This document shows positions 25,858-34,172 of a stretch of 64,000 nt of DNA, in pieces. The translations under genes and the position numbers were made by a program. Each line of letters starts with the position of its first letter. Position 1 is the first letter of the stretch. A model generated the notes under the pieces. It searched no databases and was not told where the DNA came from. It saw only the letters and a program-made list of their open reading frames with translations. The DNA is from Hydrogenimonas urashimensis (lineage in GTDB: Bacteria > Campylobacterota > Campylobacteria > Campylobacterales > Hydrogenimonadaceae): positions 1,104,001 to 1,168,000 of the forward strand of contig NZ_AP023212.1 in assembly GCF_016593255.1 (NCBI RefSeq). The letters run 5' to 3'.

Positions 25858-27168
25858 ATGAGCGAAACCTCCAACCGTACCAACAACAAGCGAACCCATA
25901 TCCCGGTGGAAGGATACAAGATCGAAGATCTTCGTCAAAAGAGCCTGGAAGAGCTGATCGCCATCGCCAAAGAGCTGGGTGTCGAAAACCCCAACGAGCT
26001 CAAGCGCCAGGATCTGATGTTCGAGATCCTCAAATCGCAGGTGAGCAAAGGCGGCTACATCCTCTTTACCGGTATTTTGGAGATCACGAACGAGGGGTAC
26101 GGTTTCCTTCGCGCCATGGACGCCAACTTCTCCAACTCCAGCAACGACGCCTATGTCTCGAGCACCCAGATACGCAAATTTGCTCTCCGAAACGGTGACG
26201 TGGTCACGGGCCAGGTGCGCCCGCCAAAAGAGCAGGAGCGCTATTATGCGTTGCTCAAAATCGAGGCGATCAACTACATGCCCGTCGCCGAGAGCAAGAA
26301 TCGGCCGCTTTTTGACAACCTCACGCCGCTCTATCCCCAGGAGAAACTCAAACTCGAATACAACCCGACCAAACTGACCGGCCGTGTTCTGGATCTTTTC
26401 ACACCCATCGGCAAAGGTCAGCGCGGTCTTATCGTTGCCCCTCCCCGCAGCGGCAAGACAGAACTGATGAAAGAGCTTGCCCACGGCATTACGCACAATC
26501 ATCCCGAAGTGGAGCTCATCGTCCTGCTGGTGGACGAGCGCCCCGAAGAGGTTACCGACATGGAGCGAAGCGTACGGGGCGAAGTCTACAGCTCCACTTT
26601 CGACCTGCCGGCACAAAATCATGTGCGTGTAGCGGAACTGGTCATCGAAAAAGCCAAACGTCGCGTCGAAATGGGCAAAGACGTTGTGATTCTTCTCGAT
26701 TCCATCACCCGCCTCGCTCGCGCCTACAACACGGTCACCCCAAGCTCCGGCAAAGTCCTCTCGGGCGGTGTGGACGCCAACGCCCTGCACAAACCCAAGC
26801 GTTTCTTCGGCGCCGCGCGGAACATCGAAAATGGCGGCAGCCTGACCATCATCGCCACCGCCCTTGTCGATACCGGCAGCCGCATGGACGAGGTCATTTT
26901 CGAAGAGTTCAAGGGAACGGGCAACAGTGAAATCGTCCTCAGCCGCGCCATCGCCGACCGCCGCATCTATCCGGCCATCGACATCATCAAGTCGGGCACG
27001 CGAAAAGAGGAGCTTTTGACCGACCCGAACACGCTTCCTAAAATATGGGCGCTGCGTAATGCGATGCACCAGATGGACGAAGTGGAAGCCCTCAAATTTC
27101 TCTACTCCAAAATGCTCAAGACCAAAAACAACGAGGAGTTTCTGAGCATCATGAATGAAGGGGCGTGA
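25858..27168 (+). CDS. rho: Transcription termination factor Rho
   Basis: Rho is the hexameric RNA-dependent ATPase that ends transcription. The 436-residue protein has an N-terminal helical domain ([20 protein letters not shown]), the cold-shock-like RNA-binding fold with GYGFLR and an ATPase domain. In that domain the P-loop is [13 protein letters not shown], Walker B is [16 protein letters not shown] and the R-loop region is GTRKEELL. The frame is open further upstream, but ATG 25858 has AGAAGGAA at the right distance. A possible four-helix-bundle remnant bounded by heptamer arrays follows the stop codon. Confidence 0.97.
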   Translation: MSETSNRTNNKRTHIPVEGYKIEDLRQKSLEELIAIAKELGVENPNELKRQDLMFEILKSQVSKGGYILFTGILEITNEGYGFLRAMDANFSNSSNDAYVSSTQIRKFALRNGDVVTGQVRPPKEQERYYALLKIEAINYMPVAESKNRPLFDNLTPLYPQEKLKLEYNPTKLTGRVLDLFTPIGKGQRGLIVAPPRSGKTELMKELAHGITHNHPEVELIVLLVDERPEEVTDMERSVRGEVYSSTFDLPAQNHVRVAELVIEKAKRRVEMGKDVVILLDSITRLARAYNTVTPSSGKVLSGGVDANALHKPKRFFGAARNIENGGSLTIIATALVDTGSRMDEVIFEEFKGTGNSEIVLSRAIADRRIYPAIDIIKSGTRKEELLTDPNTLPKIWALRNAMHQMDEVEALKFLYSKMLKTKNNEEFLSIMNEGA

Positions 27169-27170
27169 TT

Positions 27171-27205
27171 TTGAAATTGACAATTGATAATGCAGGATTG
27201 ATAAT
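27171..27205 (+). repeat. Heptamer array (TGATAAT family), left copy in the rho-dnaX interval
   Basis: Five gapless units: TTGAAAT, TGACAAT, TGATAAT, GCAGGAT and TGATAAT. It starts two bases after the rho stop. It is inverted relative to the array at 27313-27340. Confidence 0.8.
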
Positions 27206-27207
27206 TG

Positions 27208-27312
27208 TGTGATGATCGAGAATATCCCATGGCAGGCGAATCATTTCGGTTTGAAGAACTTATCAAGCTTCTTACTTCTATAATCGAAACTGCAAAGCAG
27301 ACCGCTCGATGA
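27208..27312 (+). pseudogene. Possible C-terminal remnant of a four-helix-bundle gene
   Basis: Between the two inverted arrays a frame runs to TGA 27310-27312 and reads DDREYPMAGESF, then RFEELIKLLTSIIETAKQTAR. The end resembles the last helix of one subgroup of four-helix-bundle (S23/Avd-like) proteins, which finish with ELIKIFxxSIKTAK-type sequences. An ATG at 27229 would give 27 codons but no good ribosome-binding site precedes it. The stop codon directly abuts the right-hand array, as at the intact gene at 8220-8621. The family call is from memory and tentative. Confidence 0.45.
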
Positions 27313-27340
27313 ATTGTTTATTGTCAATCATCAATTTTGG
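27313..27340 (-). repeat. Heptamer array (inverted TGATAAT family), right copy in the rho-dnaX interval
   Basis: Four gapless units on the + strand: ATTGTTT, ATTGTCA, ATCATCA and ATTTTGG. The second is the exact reverse complement of the TGACAAT unit in the left array. The last unit contributes to the GGAGA ribosome-binding site of dnaX at 27339-27343. Confidence 0.75.
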
Positions 27341-27350
27341 AGAATGAATA

Positions 27351-29078
27351 GTGTCACAAGCGCTCGCACTCAAATACCGCCCCCGCCGCTTCGAAGACCT
27401 GATCGGACAGGATTCCATCTCCCAGACGCTGGCGATGGCACTGGATCAGAACAGGCTGGGACACGCCTATCTCTTTTCCGGGCTACGCGGCAGTGGAAAA
27501 ACCTCGACGGCACGCATCTTTTCCAAAGCGCTCCTGTGCGAAAACGGCCCGACCTCCAAGCCATGCGACACCTGCGAACAGTGCCGCATGGCCAACGAGG
27601 GACGGCACATCGACATCATCGAGATGGATGCCGCCTCCAGCCGGAAAATCGACGATATCCGCGACCTCATCGAACATACCAAATACAAGCCCTCCGTGGG
27701 CCGCTACAAAGTCTTCATCATCGACGAAGTGCATATGCTCACGAAGGAGGCGTTCAACGCCCTTCTCAAGACCCTGGAAGAGCCGCCTGAATTCGTCAAA
27801 TTCATCCTGGCCACGACCGACCCGCTCAAGCTTCCCGCCACGATTCTCAGCCGCACCCAGCATTTTCGCTTCAAGAAAATCGCCAAACCGCTGGTCATCA
27901 AGCATCTGGAGCATATACTCAATTCTGAGAAGATCGCTTTCGAACCCGAAGCTCTCGACATTCTGGCACGCAGCGGCAGCGGCTCTTTGCGCGATACGCT
28001 GACGCTTCTGGACCAGGCCATCGTCTACTCCAAAAGCCACGTGGATGTCACGACGGTGACCCAGATGCTCGGCATCATCGATCCCGAATTCCTGGAGAAA
28101 CTTTTCGATGCCGTTTTGCAAAAAGAGGAAGAGAGGCTGCGGGAGTATCTCAAGGATCTCGAAAACTACGAAGCGGAGATGGTGATCGACGAAATGAGCC
28201 TCTTTCTGAAAGAGAAACTCCTGCAGAACGATCCGAAATTCTCCCCGATGCTGCTTGAACGCTTCTACCACATTCTGGCCGAAGCGAAACCCCTGCTGGC
28301 ACTGGGCACCGACGGCGATTTCGTCCTCTCCCTCACTCTCTTCAAACTCGTCGAAGCCATGAACATCAAGCAGATCGACGAGATGCTCGAGATGCTCGAA
28401 GAGGAGCTTGCCGGAATGAAACCGGCGACAGGAGGCATAGAACAGGTTGCGGTGAACAGGGAAACGAAATCGGCCCGAAGCCCAAAACCCTCAGCCAAAA
28501 ACCAGCCATCCGATCAGCACCCTTCCCTCACCAATCGCCCATCGGGTCTACAGCCCGACAACGCTCTCCGCTTCAAAAAACTGGTCGAAAAGCTCTACGA
28601 CCGCAACGCGGAACTGGGCAAAGCGTTCGAGGAGAGCATCGAGTTCGTCGACTTCAAAGAGGGAGTACTCTCGTGGGCAAGCCATGCGGAGGGGAAAAAC
28701 AGGGAGCTTCTTAAAACCCATTTCGGCATCGTGCGCCATATCGTGCAGGACGTTTTCGGTGTCGGCACAAAAATATCGCTGGTCAAATCGGAGAATCCGG
28801 CGCCCCCAAAGCGTGAAGCTCCTGCGCAGGAGCTTGAAACGGACACGGATACCTCCGGGCCGGAAGAGACCCAGAGCGAAGACGCCAACGGCGCTACCCA
28901 TACCGGTTCGATGATCGAAGATATCGACTGCAACAGTGCCGGATGCGTTACGGGAAACTGCAGCGAAGAGGAGCCGAGCAGGGAGTATGACGCCAAGGAT
29001 ATTCTCAACGACCCGATGGTCAAGCGGGCACAGGAGCTTTTCGGCGCCAAAAAGATCGTTATCCGTTCCAAAGTGTAG
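27351..29078 (+). CDS. dnaX: DNA polymerase III subunit gamma/tau
   Basis: This 575-residue clamp-loader ATPase begins ALALKYRPRRFEDLIGQD. It has the P-loop GLRGSGKTSTARIF, a four-cysteine zinc site (CENGPTSKPCDTCEQC), Walker B IIDEVHML and the SRC-like ILSRTQHFRF. Domain III ends near residue 355. A low-complexity linker then contains a degenerate heptamer-like stretch (about 28505-28555, coding for SDQHPSLTNRPSG), followed by a tau-like C-terminal part. The GTG start at 27351 has GGAGA at 27339-27343. Confidence 0.95.
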   Translation: MSQALALKYRPRRFEDLIGQDSISQTLAMALDQNRLGHAYLFSGLRGSGKTSTARIFSKALLCENGPTSKPCDTCEQCRMANEGRHIDIIEMDAASSRKIDDIRDLIEHTKYKPSVGRYKVFIIDEVHMLTKEAFNALLKTLEEPPEFVKFILATTDPLKLPATILSRTQHFRFKKIAKPLVIKHLEHILNSEKIAFEPEALDILARSGSGSLRDTLTLLDQAIVYSKSHVDVTTVTQMLGIIDPEFLEKLFDAVLQKEEERLREYLKDLENYEAEMVIDEMSLFLKEKLLQNDPKFSPMLLERFYHILAEAKPLLALGTDGDFVLSLTLFKLVEAMNIKQIDEMLEMLEEELAGMKPATGGIEQVAVNRETKSARSPKPSAKNQPSDQHPSLTNRPSGLQPDNALRFKKLVEKLYDRNAELGKAFEESIEFVDFKEGVLSWASHAEGKNRELLKTHFGIVRHIVQDVFGVGTKISLVKSENPAPPKREAPAQELETDTDTSGPEETQSEDANGATHTGSMIEDIDCNSAGCVTGNCSEEEPSREYDAKDILNDPMVKRAQELFGAKKIVIRSKV

Positions 29079-29091
29079 CCAGGAGAGTGCC

Positions 29092-30378
29092 GTGCTGCGC
29101 ACCCTTTTTCTGCTGACGGTCTCGCTTTTTCTGACGACAGGATGTGCGCCCAAACAACCCGCAGTTCCGAAGATCTCCGTATCGCTCGAGGGTTTCGTCT
29201 GCCAGGCACCCCCACCCCTCACCGACTCTCAACGCAAAAGGCTCTATATCGATTTTCTGGCCCATCGGTACGCCCCGTGGCTGACGGATGAACTCAACGC
29301 CACCGGCTCGGAAGCCACATGGGCCGTCGATTTTTTCAAAAAGAGGTCACTGTACGGTGAAAACAGGCTGCCCCTGCCCAAAAAACGACTCAACGGATGG
29401 ATCACCAATGCAAACTACAGCGCATTCAACACGCTCAAACGGCATGCCATCGTCATCCACCCCACCTCTTTGAGACTCCTGCCGACGCACCGTCCCGTCT
29501 TTTTCGATCCCACACAGCCGGGCGAAGGGTATCCGTTCGACTACAACCAAAACAGCACCGTCAAAGCGATGACACCGATCATCGTCTCCCATGAGAGTCT
29601 GGATGGCGGCTGGCTCTTCGTTCAAACCCCTTTCGCACTGGGGTGGCTGCCCCTGCGTGATGTCGCCTATGTTTCACAATCAGAGATCGATCGTATCATG
29701 GCTCTTGCGAACGTTGTTCTGCTCAAAGAGGAGACGCCGATTTATGACGCGAACCAGAGTTACCTTTTCCGCGCCAAAATGGCGACACTGTTCCCATCAA
29801 GCGGTACGGAATCCTCTTTGTATGCCATCCTGGTTCCCAAAAAGGAGGGCACGAGCCTTCGTCTGGAGCTGTCGATGCTTCCCAAAGCTTTCAGCGCACC
29901 GATGCCCCTGAGGATGGATAAGGCGGAAATCCGCCGCGTTGCCGAGGAGTTACTGGGCGAACCCTACGGATGGGGCGGTATGGCGGAAGACCGCGACTGT
30001 TCGGCCATGACACGGGACTTCTTCGCACCGTTTGGCATCTGGCTGCCGCGCAACTCCAAGCAGCAGGCACGGGTGGGAAAAGTGATCGATCTATCGAACC
30101 ATTCAACGGCAAGCAAAGAGAGAGTCATCGTCGAAAAAGGTGTGCCTTTTCGTACCCTTCTCTATCTGCCCGGACACATCATGCTCTATGTGGGCCACAA
30201 AAACGGCAGAGCCTATGTCATGCACAATCTTTGGGGTATCCGCACCAAAGGAAACGGCCGCTATATCATAGGCCGGGCCGTCGTCACCGATCTCTATCTG
30301 GGCAAGAACCTTCTCAACGCCGACACCGGCGCGCTGCTGATCAAAAGAATCGTTTCGATGAACATTGTCGGGCAATGA
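29092..30378 (+). CDS. SH3-domain NlpC/P60 family lipoprotein
   Basis: The frame is open within dnaX, but GTG 29092, preceded by AGGAGAG, gives MLRTLFLLTVSLFLTTGCAP, a short lipoprotein signal with the lipid-acceptor cysteine at 18. The mature part has an N-terminal domain (DFLAHRYAPWL...NGWITNANYSAFN) and an SH3-like section with WLFVQTPFALGWL. The C-terminal NlpC/P60 peptidase has YGWGGMAEDRDCSAMTRDFF (catalytic cysteine) and LPGHIMLYVGHKNG (catalytic histidine). It probably cleaves peptide cross-links or stem peptides in peptidoglycan at the periplasmic side. It is monocistronic and converges on magIII. Confidence 0.87.
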   Translation: MLRTLFLLTVSLFLTTGCAPKQPAVPKISVSLEGFVCQAPPPLTDSQRKRLYIDFLAHRYAPWLTDELNATGSEATWAVDFFKKRSLYGENRLPLPKKRLNGWITNANYSAFNTLKRHAIVIHPTSLRLLPTHRPVFFDPTQPGEGYPFDYNQNSTVKAMTPIIVSHESLDGGWLFVQTPFALGWLPLRDVAYVSQSEIDRIMALANVVLLKEETPIYDANQSYLFRAKMATLFPSSGTESSLYAILVPKKEGTSLRLELSMLPKAFSAPMPLRMDKAEIRRVAEELLGEPYGWGGMAEDRDCSAMTRDFFAPFGIWLPRNSKQQARVGKVIDLSNHSTASKERVIVEKGVPFRTLLYLPGHIMLYVGHKNGRAYVMHNLWGIRTKGNGRYIIGRAVVTDLYLGKNLLNADTGALLIKRIVSMNIVGQ

Positions 30379-30414
30379 TTTTTAAACGAAGCTTCGCTCC
30401 TCTTTGAATGTGGT

Positions 30415-31077
30415 TTATCTTTGCAAGGGAGCGATATCGACCCGCTTTCCTTTCTTGTACCGTTTGCAGTACTCCACGATCATGCCATGAAAAAGGGCGT
30501 AGATCTGCGCCCTTGGCTGCGTCGGAAAGAGTGCCCTCACTTTGATATCGTAATCTTTGAGTCCTTCGATCAGCCACGCCTGGATGCCTCTGTAATCTTC
30601 GAACTCGTATTCCAAGGCCCTCAGCAAGGCGGCGGTATAGGCATCCACGACCATCGCTTCCCGATAGCAGGCGTAGTTCAAAATGGCATCCGCCGTCTCT
30701 TCGCCGATCCCCTTTTTGCCAAGAAGCCAATGACGGTCCACCTCGACCTGAAACGTTTCAAAATCTCCGAATTTGTCGCCGATGGCCTGATTGAGCAGTT
30801 TGAGGCGTTTGGCCTTGGTGTTGTAGAAACCGGCGGGTTTGATCGCTTCCCGCAAAAGCGCTTCATCGAGCCTCGCCAAACCTTCGATAGAAAGAGCATC
30901 GAGTGCGCGAAGGTTCTGTAGCGCCGCTTCCACCTTCTGCCATTTCGTGTTCTGCGTCAGCACGGCCCCGATGACCACTTCGTAGGTGCCGCTGCTTGGC
31001 CACCACCATGGATCTCTCTCCTGCACCGGTAAATTTTGCGCGTGCAACGCTTCAAGAAGCTCGTAACTGCTTGTCAT
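30415..31077 (-). CDS. magIII: 3-methyladenine DNA glycosylase MagIII-like
   Basis: This 220-residue protein of the endonuclease III superfamily has WWWP near residue 24, GAVLTQNTKW, GFYNTKAKRL and the helix-hairpin-helix LLGKKGIGEETADAIL, followed by the catalytic aspartate in MVVDAYTAAL. It lacks the four-cysteine iron-sulphur cluster of Nth and closely resembles H. pylori MagIII, which removes 3-methyladenine and other alkylated bases. It stands alone between convergent and same-strand neighbours. Confidence 0.88.
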   Translation of the reverse strand: MTSSYELLEALHAQNLPVQERDPWWWPSSGTYEVVIGAVLTQNTKWQKVEAALQNLRALDALSIEGLARLDEALLREAIKPAGFYNTKAKRLKLLNQAIGDKFGDFETFQVEVDRHWLLGKKGIGEETADAILNYACYREAMVVDAYTAALLRALEYEFEDYRGIQAWLIEGLKDYDIKVRALFPTQPRAQIYALFHGMIVEYCKRYKKGKRVDIAPLQR

Positions 31078-31165
31078 TTCAACTCTTTATGCTATTATTA
31101 AATCGATGAGTAGAAATTTGTTGTGGTCGACGGGGTGGCAAACCCTCAGTCTCAAACGACAAAGA

Positions 31166-31178
31166 GGGGCTTCGCCCC
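31166..31178. other. Short perfect hairpin upstream of magIII
   Basis: GGGGC, a TTC loop and GCCCC form a five-pair stem in the 119-base space between magIII and the phosphoesterase gene. Read on the minus strand it could terminate the phosphoesterase transcript, but no T-run follows directly. Similar short stems with a three-base loop occur beside heptamer arrays at 10880-10892 and 32013-32027. Confidence 0.45.
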
Positions 31179-31196
31179 GTTCCAAAGACAAACGAC

Positions 31197-32009
31197 TCAT
31201 TCCTCTTTTCTAGCCTTCAAAGAGACTTGTATCTCCCCATCGTCGTAACACCGGATTTTATAGGCGTCAACCGCCCGCCCGTTTTCGAACGTCGCCACGA
31301 TCATTTGCAAAATCGTACGGCACTTGTCGGGAACCTCGAACCGTCCCGGAAGCCCCGTCAAGAAACGCTCGATCGGCACTTTCGCGTCCATGCCGATCAC
31401 ATTGTCCCGGCATCCGGTCAGGCCGATGTCGGTCACATAGGCGCAGCCGCAATCGATTACCAGGTCATCGCTGCCTACATGCGTATGGGTCCCGACGATG
31501 GCACTCACCCTCTCGCGAAGCATCATTAGAAGCGCCCTCTTTTCGCTGGTTGCTTCCGCATGCATGTCGATGAAAATATATCGGACACCTTCAAAGACGA
31601 GAACATCTACGATTCTGTTGGCCGCGATAAAGGGGTTGTCCACCATCGGCATGGCGAAATGGCCCATCACATTGACCACGGCGAGCTTTTCCCCGCCGAT
31701 TTCAAAGATCCTGACACCCCGTCCGGGAACCCCGTCCGGATAGTTGACGGGGCGAAGAAGCGGGAGCGATTCGAGCAATCCTCTGATCTCTTTTTTGTCC
31801 CAGGTATGGTTGCCCCCCGTCATCACGTCGATGCCAGCCGCAAAAAGCTCTTTGGCGTTTTTTTCCGTCAGCCCGAAGCCGTGGCTGGCGTTTTCGTAGT
31901 TGGCCACGACAAAATCGAGCCCCTCGCTCTCACGAAGTTTCGATACGAAGCGTTTCACCATCTGCCGTCCCGGCCGCCCGACGATGTCGCCGATGAAACC
32001 TATTTTCAT
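31197..32009 (-). CDS. YmdB-type (TIGR00282) metallophosphoesterase
   Basis: The 270-residue protein begins KIGFIGDIVGRPGRQMV and has NYENASHGFGLT, TGGNHTWDKKEI, VVNVMGHFAMPM, FIDMHAEATSEK and GTHTHVGSDD. These are the metal-binding and active-site blocks of the Bacillus YmdB/Deinococcus DR1281 family. Members hydrolyse 2',3'-cyclic nucleotides and influence RNA-dependent development in Bacillus; the role in Campylobacterota is unknown. It is cytoplasmic. Confidence 0.9.
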   Translation of the reverse strand: MKIGFIGDIVGRPGRQMVKRFVSKLRESEGLDFVVANYENASHGFGLTEKNAKELFAAGIDVMTGGNHTWDKKEIRGLLESLPLLRPVNYPDGVPGRGVRIFEIGGEKLAVVNVMGHFAMPMVDNPFIAANRIVDVLVFEGVRYIFIDMHAEATSEKRALLMMLRERVSAIVGTHTHVGSDDLVIDCGCAYVTDIGLTGCRDNVIGMDAKVPIERFLTGLPGRFEVPDKCRTILQMIVATFENGRAVDAYKIRCYDDGEIQVSLKARKEE

Positions 32010-32012
32010 GTG

Positions 32013-32027
32013 CGCTCCTTCGGAGCG
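32013..32027. other. Short perfect hairpin beside a heptamer array
   Basis: CGCTCC, a TTC loop and GGAGCG form a six-pair stem four bases upstream of the phosphoesterase ATG. It immediately precedes the heptamer array at 32034. It covers the place where the ribosome-binding site of the phosphoesterase should be (GGAGCG on the message), so it may weaken translation. Confidence 0.5.
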
Positions 32028-32033
32028 GAAGAT

Positions 32034-32061
32034 GGCGATTGGTGATGAGTGATTAGTGATT
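32034..32061 (+). repeat. Heptamer array (AGTGATT family)
   Basis: Four gapless units: GGCGATT, GGTGATG, AGTGATT and AGTGATT. It lies in the 75-base space between sixA and the phosphoesterase gene, followed after 13 bases by an array of another family. Confidence 0.72.
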
Positions 32062-32074
32062 TGATATTCATAAA

Positions 32075-32109
32075 TTTTTAGTTTTCAACTTTTAGTTTTT
32101 AGTTTTTTA
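32075..32109 (+). repeat. Heptamer array (TTTTTAG family) at the end of sixA
   Basis: Five gapless units: TTTTTAG, TTTTCAA, CTTTTAG, TTTTTAG and TTTTTTA. On the minus strand it encodes the last residues of SixA (KKLKTKS) and the TGA stop. Two different heptamer families are therefore juxtaposed at one locus. Confidence 0.78.
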
Positions 32110-32588
32110 GGGTACTCGAAAAGAATCGTATGCCCTTTCATCCGGCACGCTTCTTCCCATTTGGAGGTATCAAACGTGATGGCCACGATACCCGCCGTCG
32201 GGATATTCTCTATCGCAATGTCCCCCAGAATGTTGGCCAGCATCGTCAAGCCGGGATTGTGACCGACGACCATGACCTTTTTCGCATTTGCCGGAAGCTG
32301 GCAGACAAGATAGAGCAGTGCCTGGGCAGATGCCTCGTAAATACGCTCATCCCAGACAATCTTCTCTTCTTCGTAACCCAGTTTTTCCGCCACGATCTTC
32401 GCCGTCTTCTTTGCCCGCTTGGCCGGCGAAGCGACGATCAGATCGGGATGGATACCGAGTCCGGCCAGATATTCGCCCATCAAAGGCGCATCCTCCTTTC
32501 CCCGTCTGTTCAGGGGGCGATCGAAATCGCTCAATTCCGGATCGTCCCAGCTCGATTTGGCATGGCGCAGGATGAAGAGTTCTTTCAT
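32085..32588 (-). CDS. sixA: SixA-type phosphohistidine phosphatase
   Basis: This 167-residue histidine-phosphatase-superfamily protein has FILRHAKSSWDDPELSDFDRPLNRRG, where RHAK contains the nucleophilic histidine. The second catalytic histidine is in VVGHNPGL. It would dephosphorylate phosphohistidine in HPt domains or the nitrogen phosphotransferase protein. The C-terminus KKLKTKS is encoded by a heptamer array, so the native end has probably been replaced. It lies 12 bases after the protease gene and may be cotranscribed with it. Confidence 0.9.
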   Translation of the reverse strand: MKELFILRHAKSSWDDPELSDFDRPLNRRGKEDAPLMGEYLAGLGIHPDLIVASPAKRAKKTAKIVAEKLGYEEEKIVWDERIYEASAQALLYLVCQLPANAKKVMVVGHNPGLTMLANILGDIAIENIPTAGIVAITFDTSKWEEACRMKGHTILFEYPKKLKTKS

Positions 32589-32600
32589 TTCGGTTTTCTC

Positions 32601-33737
32601 CTAGGGAAGGATATCGAATGCATGTTCGACATTGATTTTTCCATATCCGTAATAATCGTTTCTGCCGTCGTTTCCGTAAGATTTTTCGCCGATCTTGTCC
32701 GCACTCTCTTCCAGAATGGCCATGATCTCTTCCCGCGTCAGATCGGGATTTGCTTCCAGCATCAGCGCGACGACGGCTGTGACGATCGGTGCAGCGGCCG
32801 ACGTTCCGCCAAAAGCGTTTTCATCGTTGTAGAGAAGATAGTTCGCGCGCAATGTGGCCATGCCGGCATCATCCATCTGATCGAGTGTCGTGATCCCGAT
32901 ATGTTCCCCGCCCGGAGCCATCAGGTCGAGTTCGGGACCGTAGTTGCTGTAGGTTGTTCGAAGGTTGTTGATATTCGTCGCACCCACCGCCAGTACTTCC
33001 GGAATGGAAGCCTCGTCGTTGCCGATCGGTTCATCTTCGTTGCCGGCGGCAAAGACGATGACGGTGCCTTTCCCGTTTCGTCCGTTTTTCGCCAGGTCGA
33101 CGATGGCCTCTTCGACCAGTTGGGGCACGTCCCCGCTTCCCCAGCTGCAGTTGACCACATCCACACCCCACTCTTTCGCCTTCTCGAAAGCTTCGTAGAT
33201 CTGCGACGCACTGATGTTCGCACCGAATGGGAGCTTGATAAAATAGATTTCGGCATCCGGTGCGATGCCGCTGAGCCCCAGCGTGTTGCTTCTGGCGCCT
33301 ATGACACCCGTCACCTCGGTGCCGTGGTTCTGGGTATCGTAGAATGGGCGCACATCGCTGCTATGCGTTTCGACATTGTAGGTTTTTTTGACCGCGCCGA
33401 AAAGATCTTCGTGATCCACATCGAGTGCATCGTCGATGATGGCGACCTTCACGCCTTTGCCCGTGTATTTCTGTGTCGGCAGCGGATGAATGTGTGCATC
33501 GGGGTCGGGATTGATGCCATAGGAGGCGTTCAGTTTCTGGTAGAAAGAGGCATCGTAGTGAAAATACCACTGCTGCGGGTAGAGGGGGTTTTCGTCGTAA
33601 GAGAGCGTAGGGGGCGGAGGCATCACGATCGGATGATCGTTCGACGGATCGGAACTGTAGGAAGAGCCGCCCCCGCCGCATCCGTCCAAAAGCAGAAGAA
33701 GCGAGAAGACCGGCGCCAAAAGAGCGATCCGTTTCAT
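32601..33737 (-). CDS. Subtilisin-like (S8) serine protease lipoprotein without its own propeptide
   Basis: The 378-residue product starts MKRIALLAPVFSLLLLLDGCGGGG, a lipoprotein signal with the acceptor cysteine at about residue 20. The S8 catalytic triad is visible: aspartate in VAIIDDALDVDHED, histidine in NHGTEVTGVIGA and serine in GGTSAAAPIVTAVV. The oxyanion asparagine is in FAAGNEDE. No I9-type propeptide precedes the catalytic domain; it is encoded by the gene immediately upstream. Of two ATGs, 33737 is preferred over 33749 because it overlaps the propeptide gene stop as ATGA. The mature enzyme should be membrane-anchored in the periplasm or on the outer membrane. Confidence 0.9.
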   Translation of the reverse strand: MKRIALLAPVFSLLLLLDGCGGGGSSYSSDPSNDHPIVMPPPPTLSYDENPLYPQQWYFHYDASFYQKLNASYGINPDPDAHIHPLPTQKYTGKGVKVAIIDDALDVDHEDLFGAVKKTYNVETHSSDVRPFYDTQNHGTEVTGVIGARSNTLGLSGIAPDAEIYFIKLPFGANISASQIYEAFEKAKEWGVDVVNCSWGSGDVPQLVEEAIVDLAKNGRNGKGTVIVFAAGNEDEPIGNDEASIPEVLAVGATNINNLRTTYSNYGPELDLMAPGGEHIGITTLDQMDDAGMATLRANYLLYNDENAFGGTSAAAPIVTAVVALMLEANPDLTREEIMAILEESADKIGEKSYGNDGRNDYYGYGKINVEHAFDILP

Positions 33738-34129
33738 CGTAGTCTCCATCGCTGCATGATATCCGGCTGGGCGTAGATGACAGAAGGGTTCAAAGAGAGT
33801 GCGTTGGCCACATCCAGGGCCGCTTTGGGCGAACGGGTCTTCAAAAGATAAAGGCCGTCGCGGTACTTTCGAAGTATTTGCACATCCGTGTTTGCCAAAA
33901 TCGCATCGATCGAGGCCTCCGGCGCGATTTTGACGACCAGACGGTTCGGTATCAGGATCTCGGTACCCTTCGCCGTTTTGAACGCAAGAGGCGCAGCGCT
34001 GCCGCGCAAACGGACCGATCCGTCGGGCAGGGGCGTCAGTTCGACCCGCTTTCCTTTATGGATATAGAAATATTCTCCGCCGACCGCAAAAACGGCACAC
34101 AGAGAAAACAGGAGAGTTTTTTTGATCAT
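33734..34129 (-). CDS. Stand-alone propeptide/inhibitor-like partner of the S8 protease
   Basis: This 131-residue protein has a signal peptide (IKKTLLFSLCAVFAVGG) and a domain with LIPNRLVVKIAPEASIDAIL, YRDGLYLLKTRSP and LNPSVIYAQPDI. In ordinary subtilases the sequence NPxVxYAQPD ends the propeptide just before the catalytic domain. Here the frame stops about ten residues later, and the protease begins at the overlapping ATGA with a new lipoprotein signal. I infer a separately exported folding chaperone or inhibitor for the neighbouring protease, made in equal amounts by coupled translation. Confidence 0.78.
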   Translation of the reverse strand: MIKKTLLFSLCAVFAVGGEYFYIHKGKRVELTPLPDGSVRLRGSAAPLAFKTAKGTEILIPNRLVVKIAPEASIDAILANTDVQILRKYRDGLYLLKTRSPKAALDVANALSLNPSVIYAQPDIMQRWRLR

Positions 34130-34172
34130 AGCAGACTTTTCTTGGATGATATTTGTTTTTATATCGGCATTT

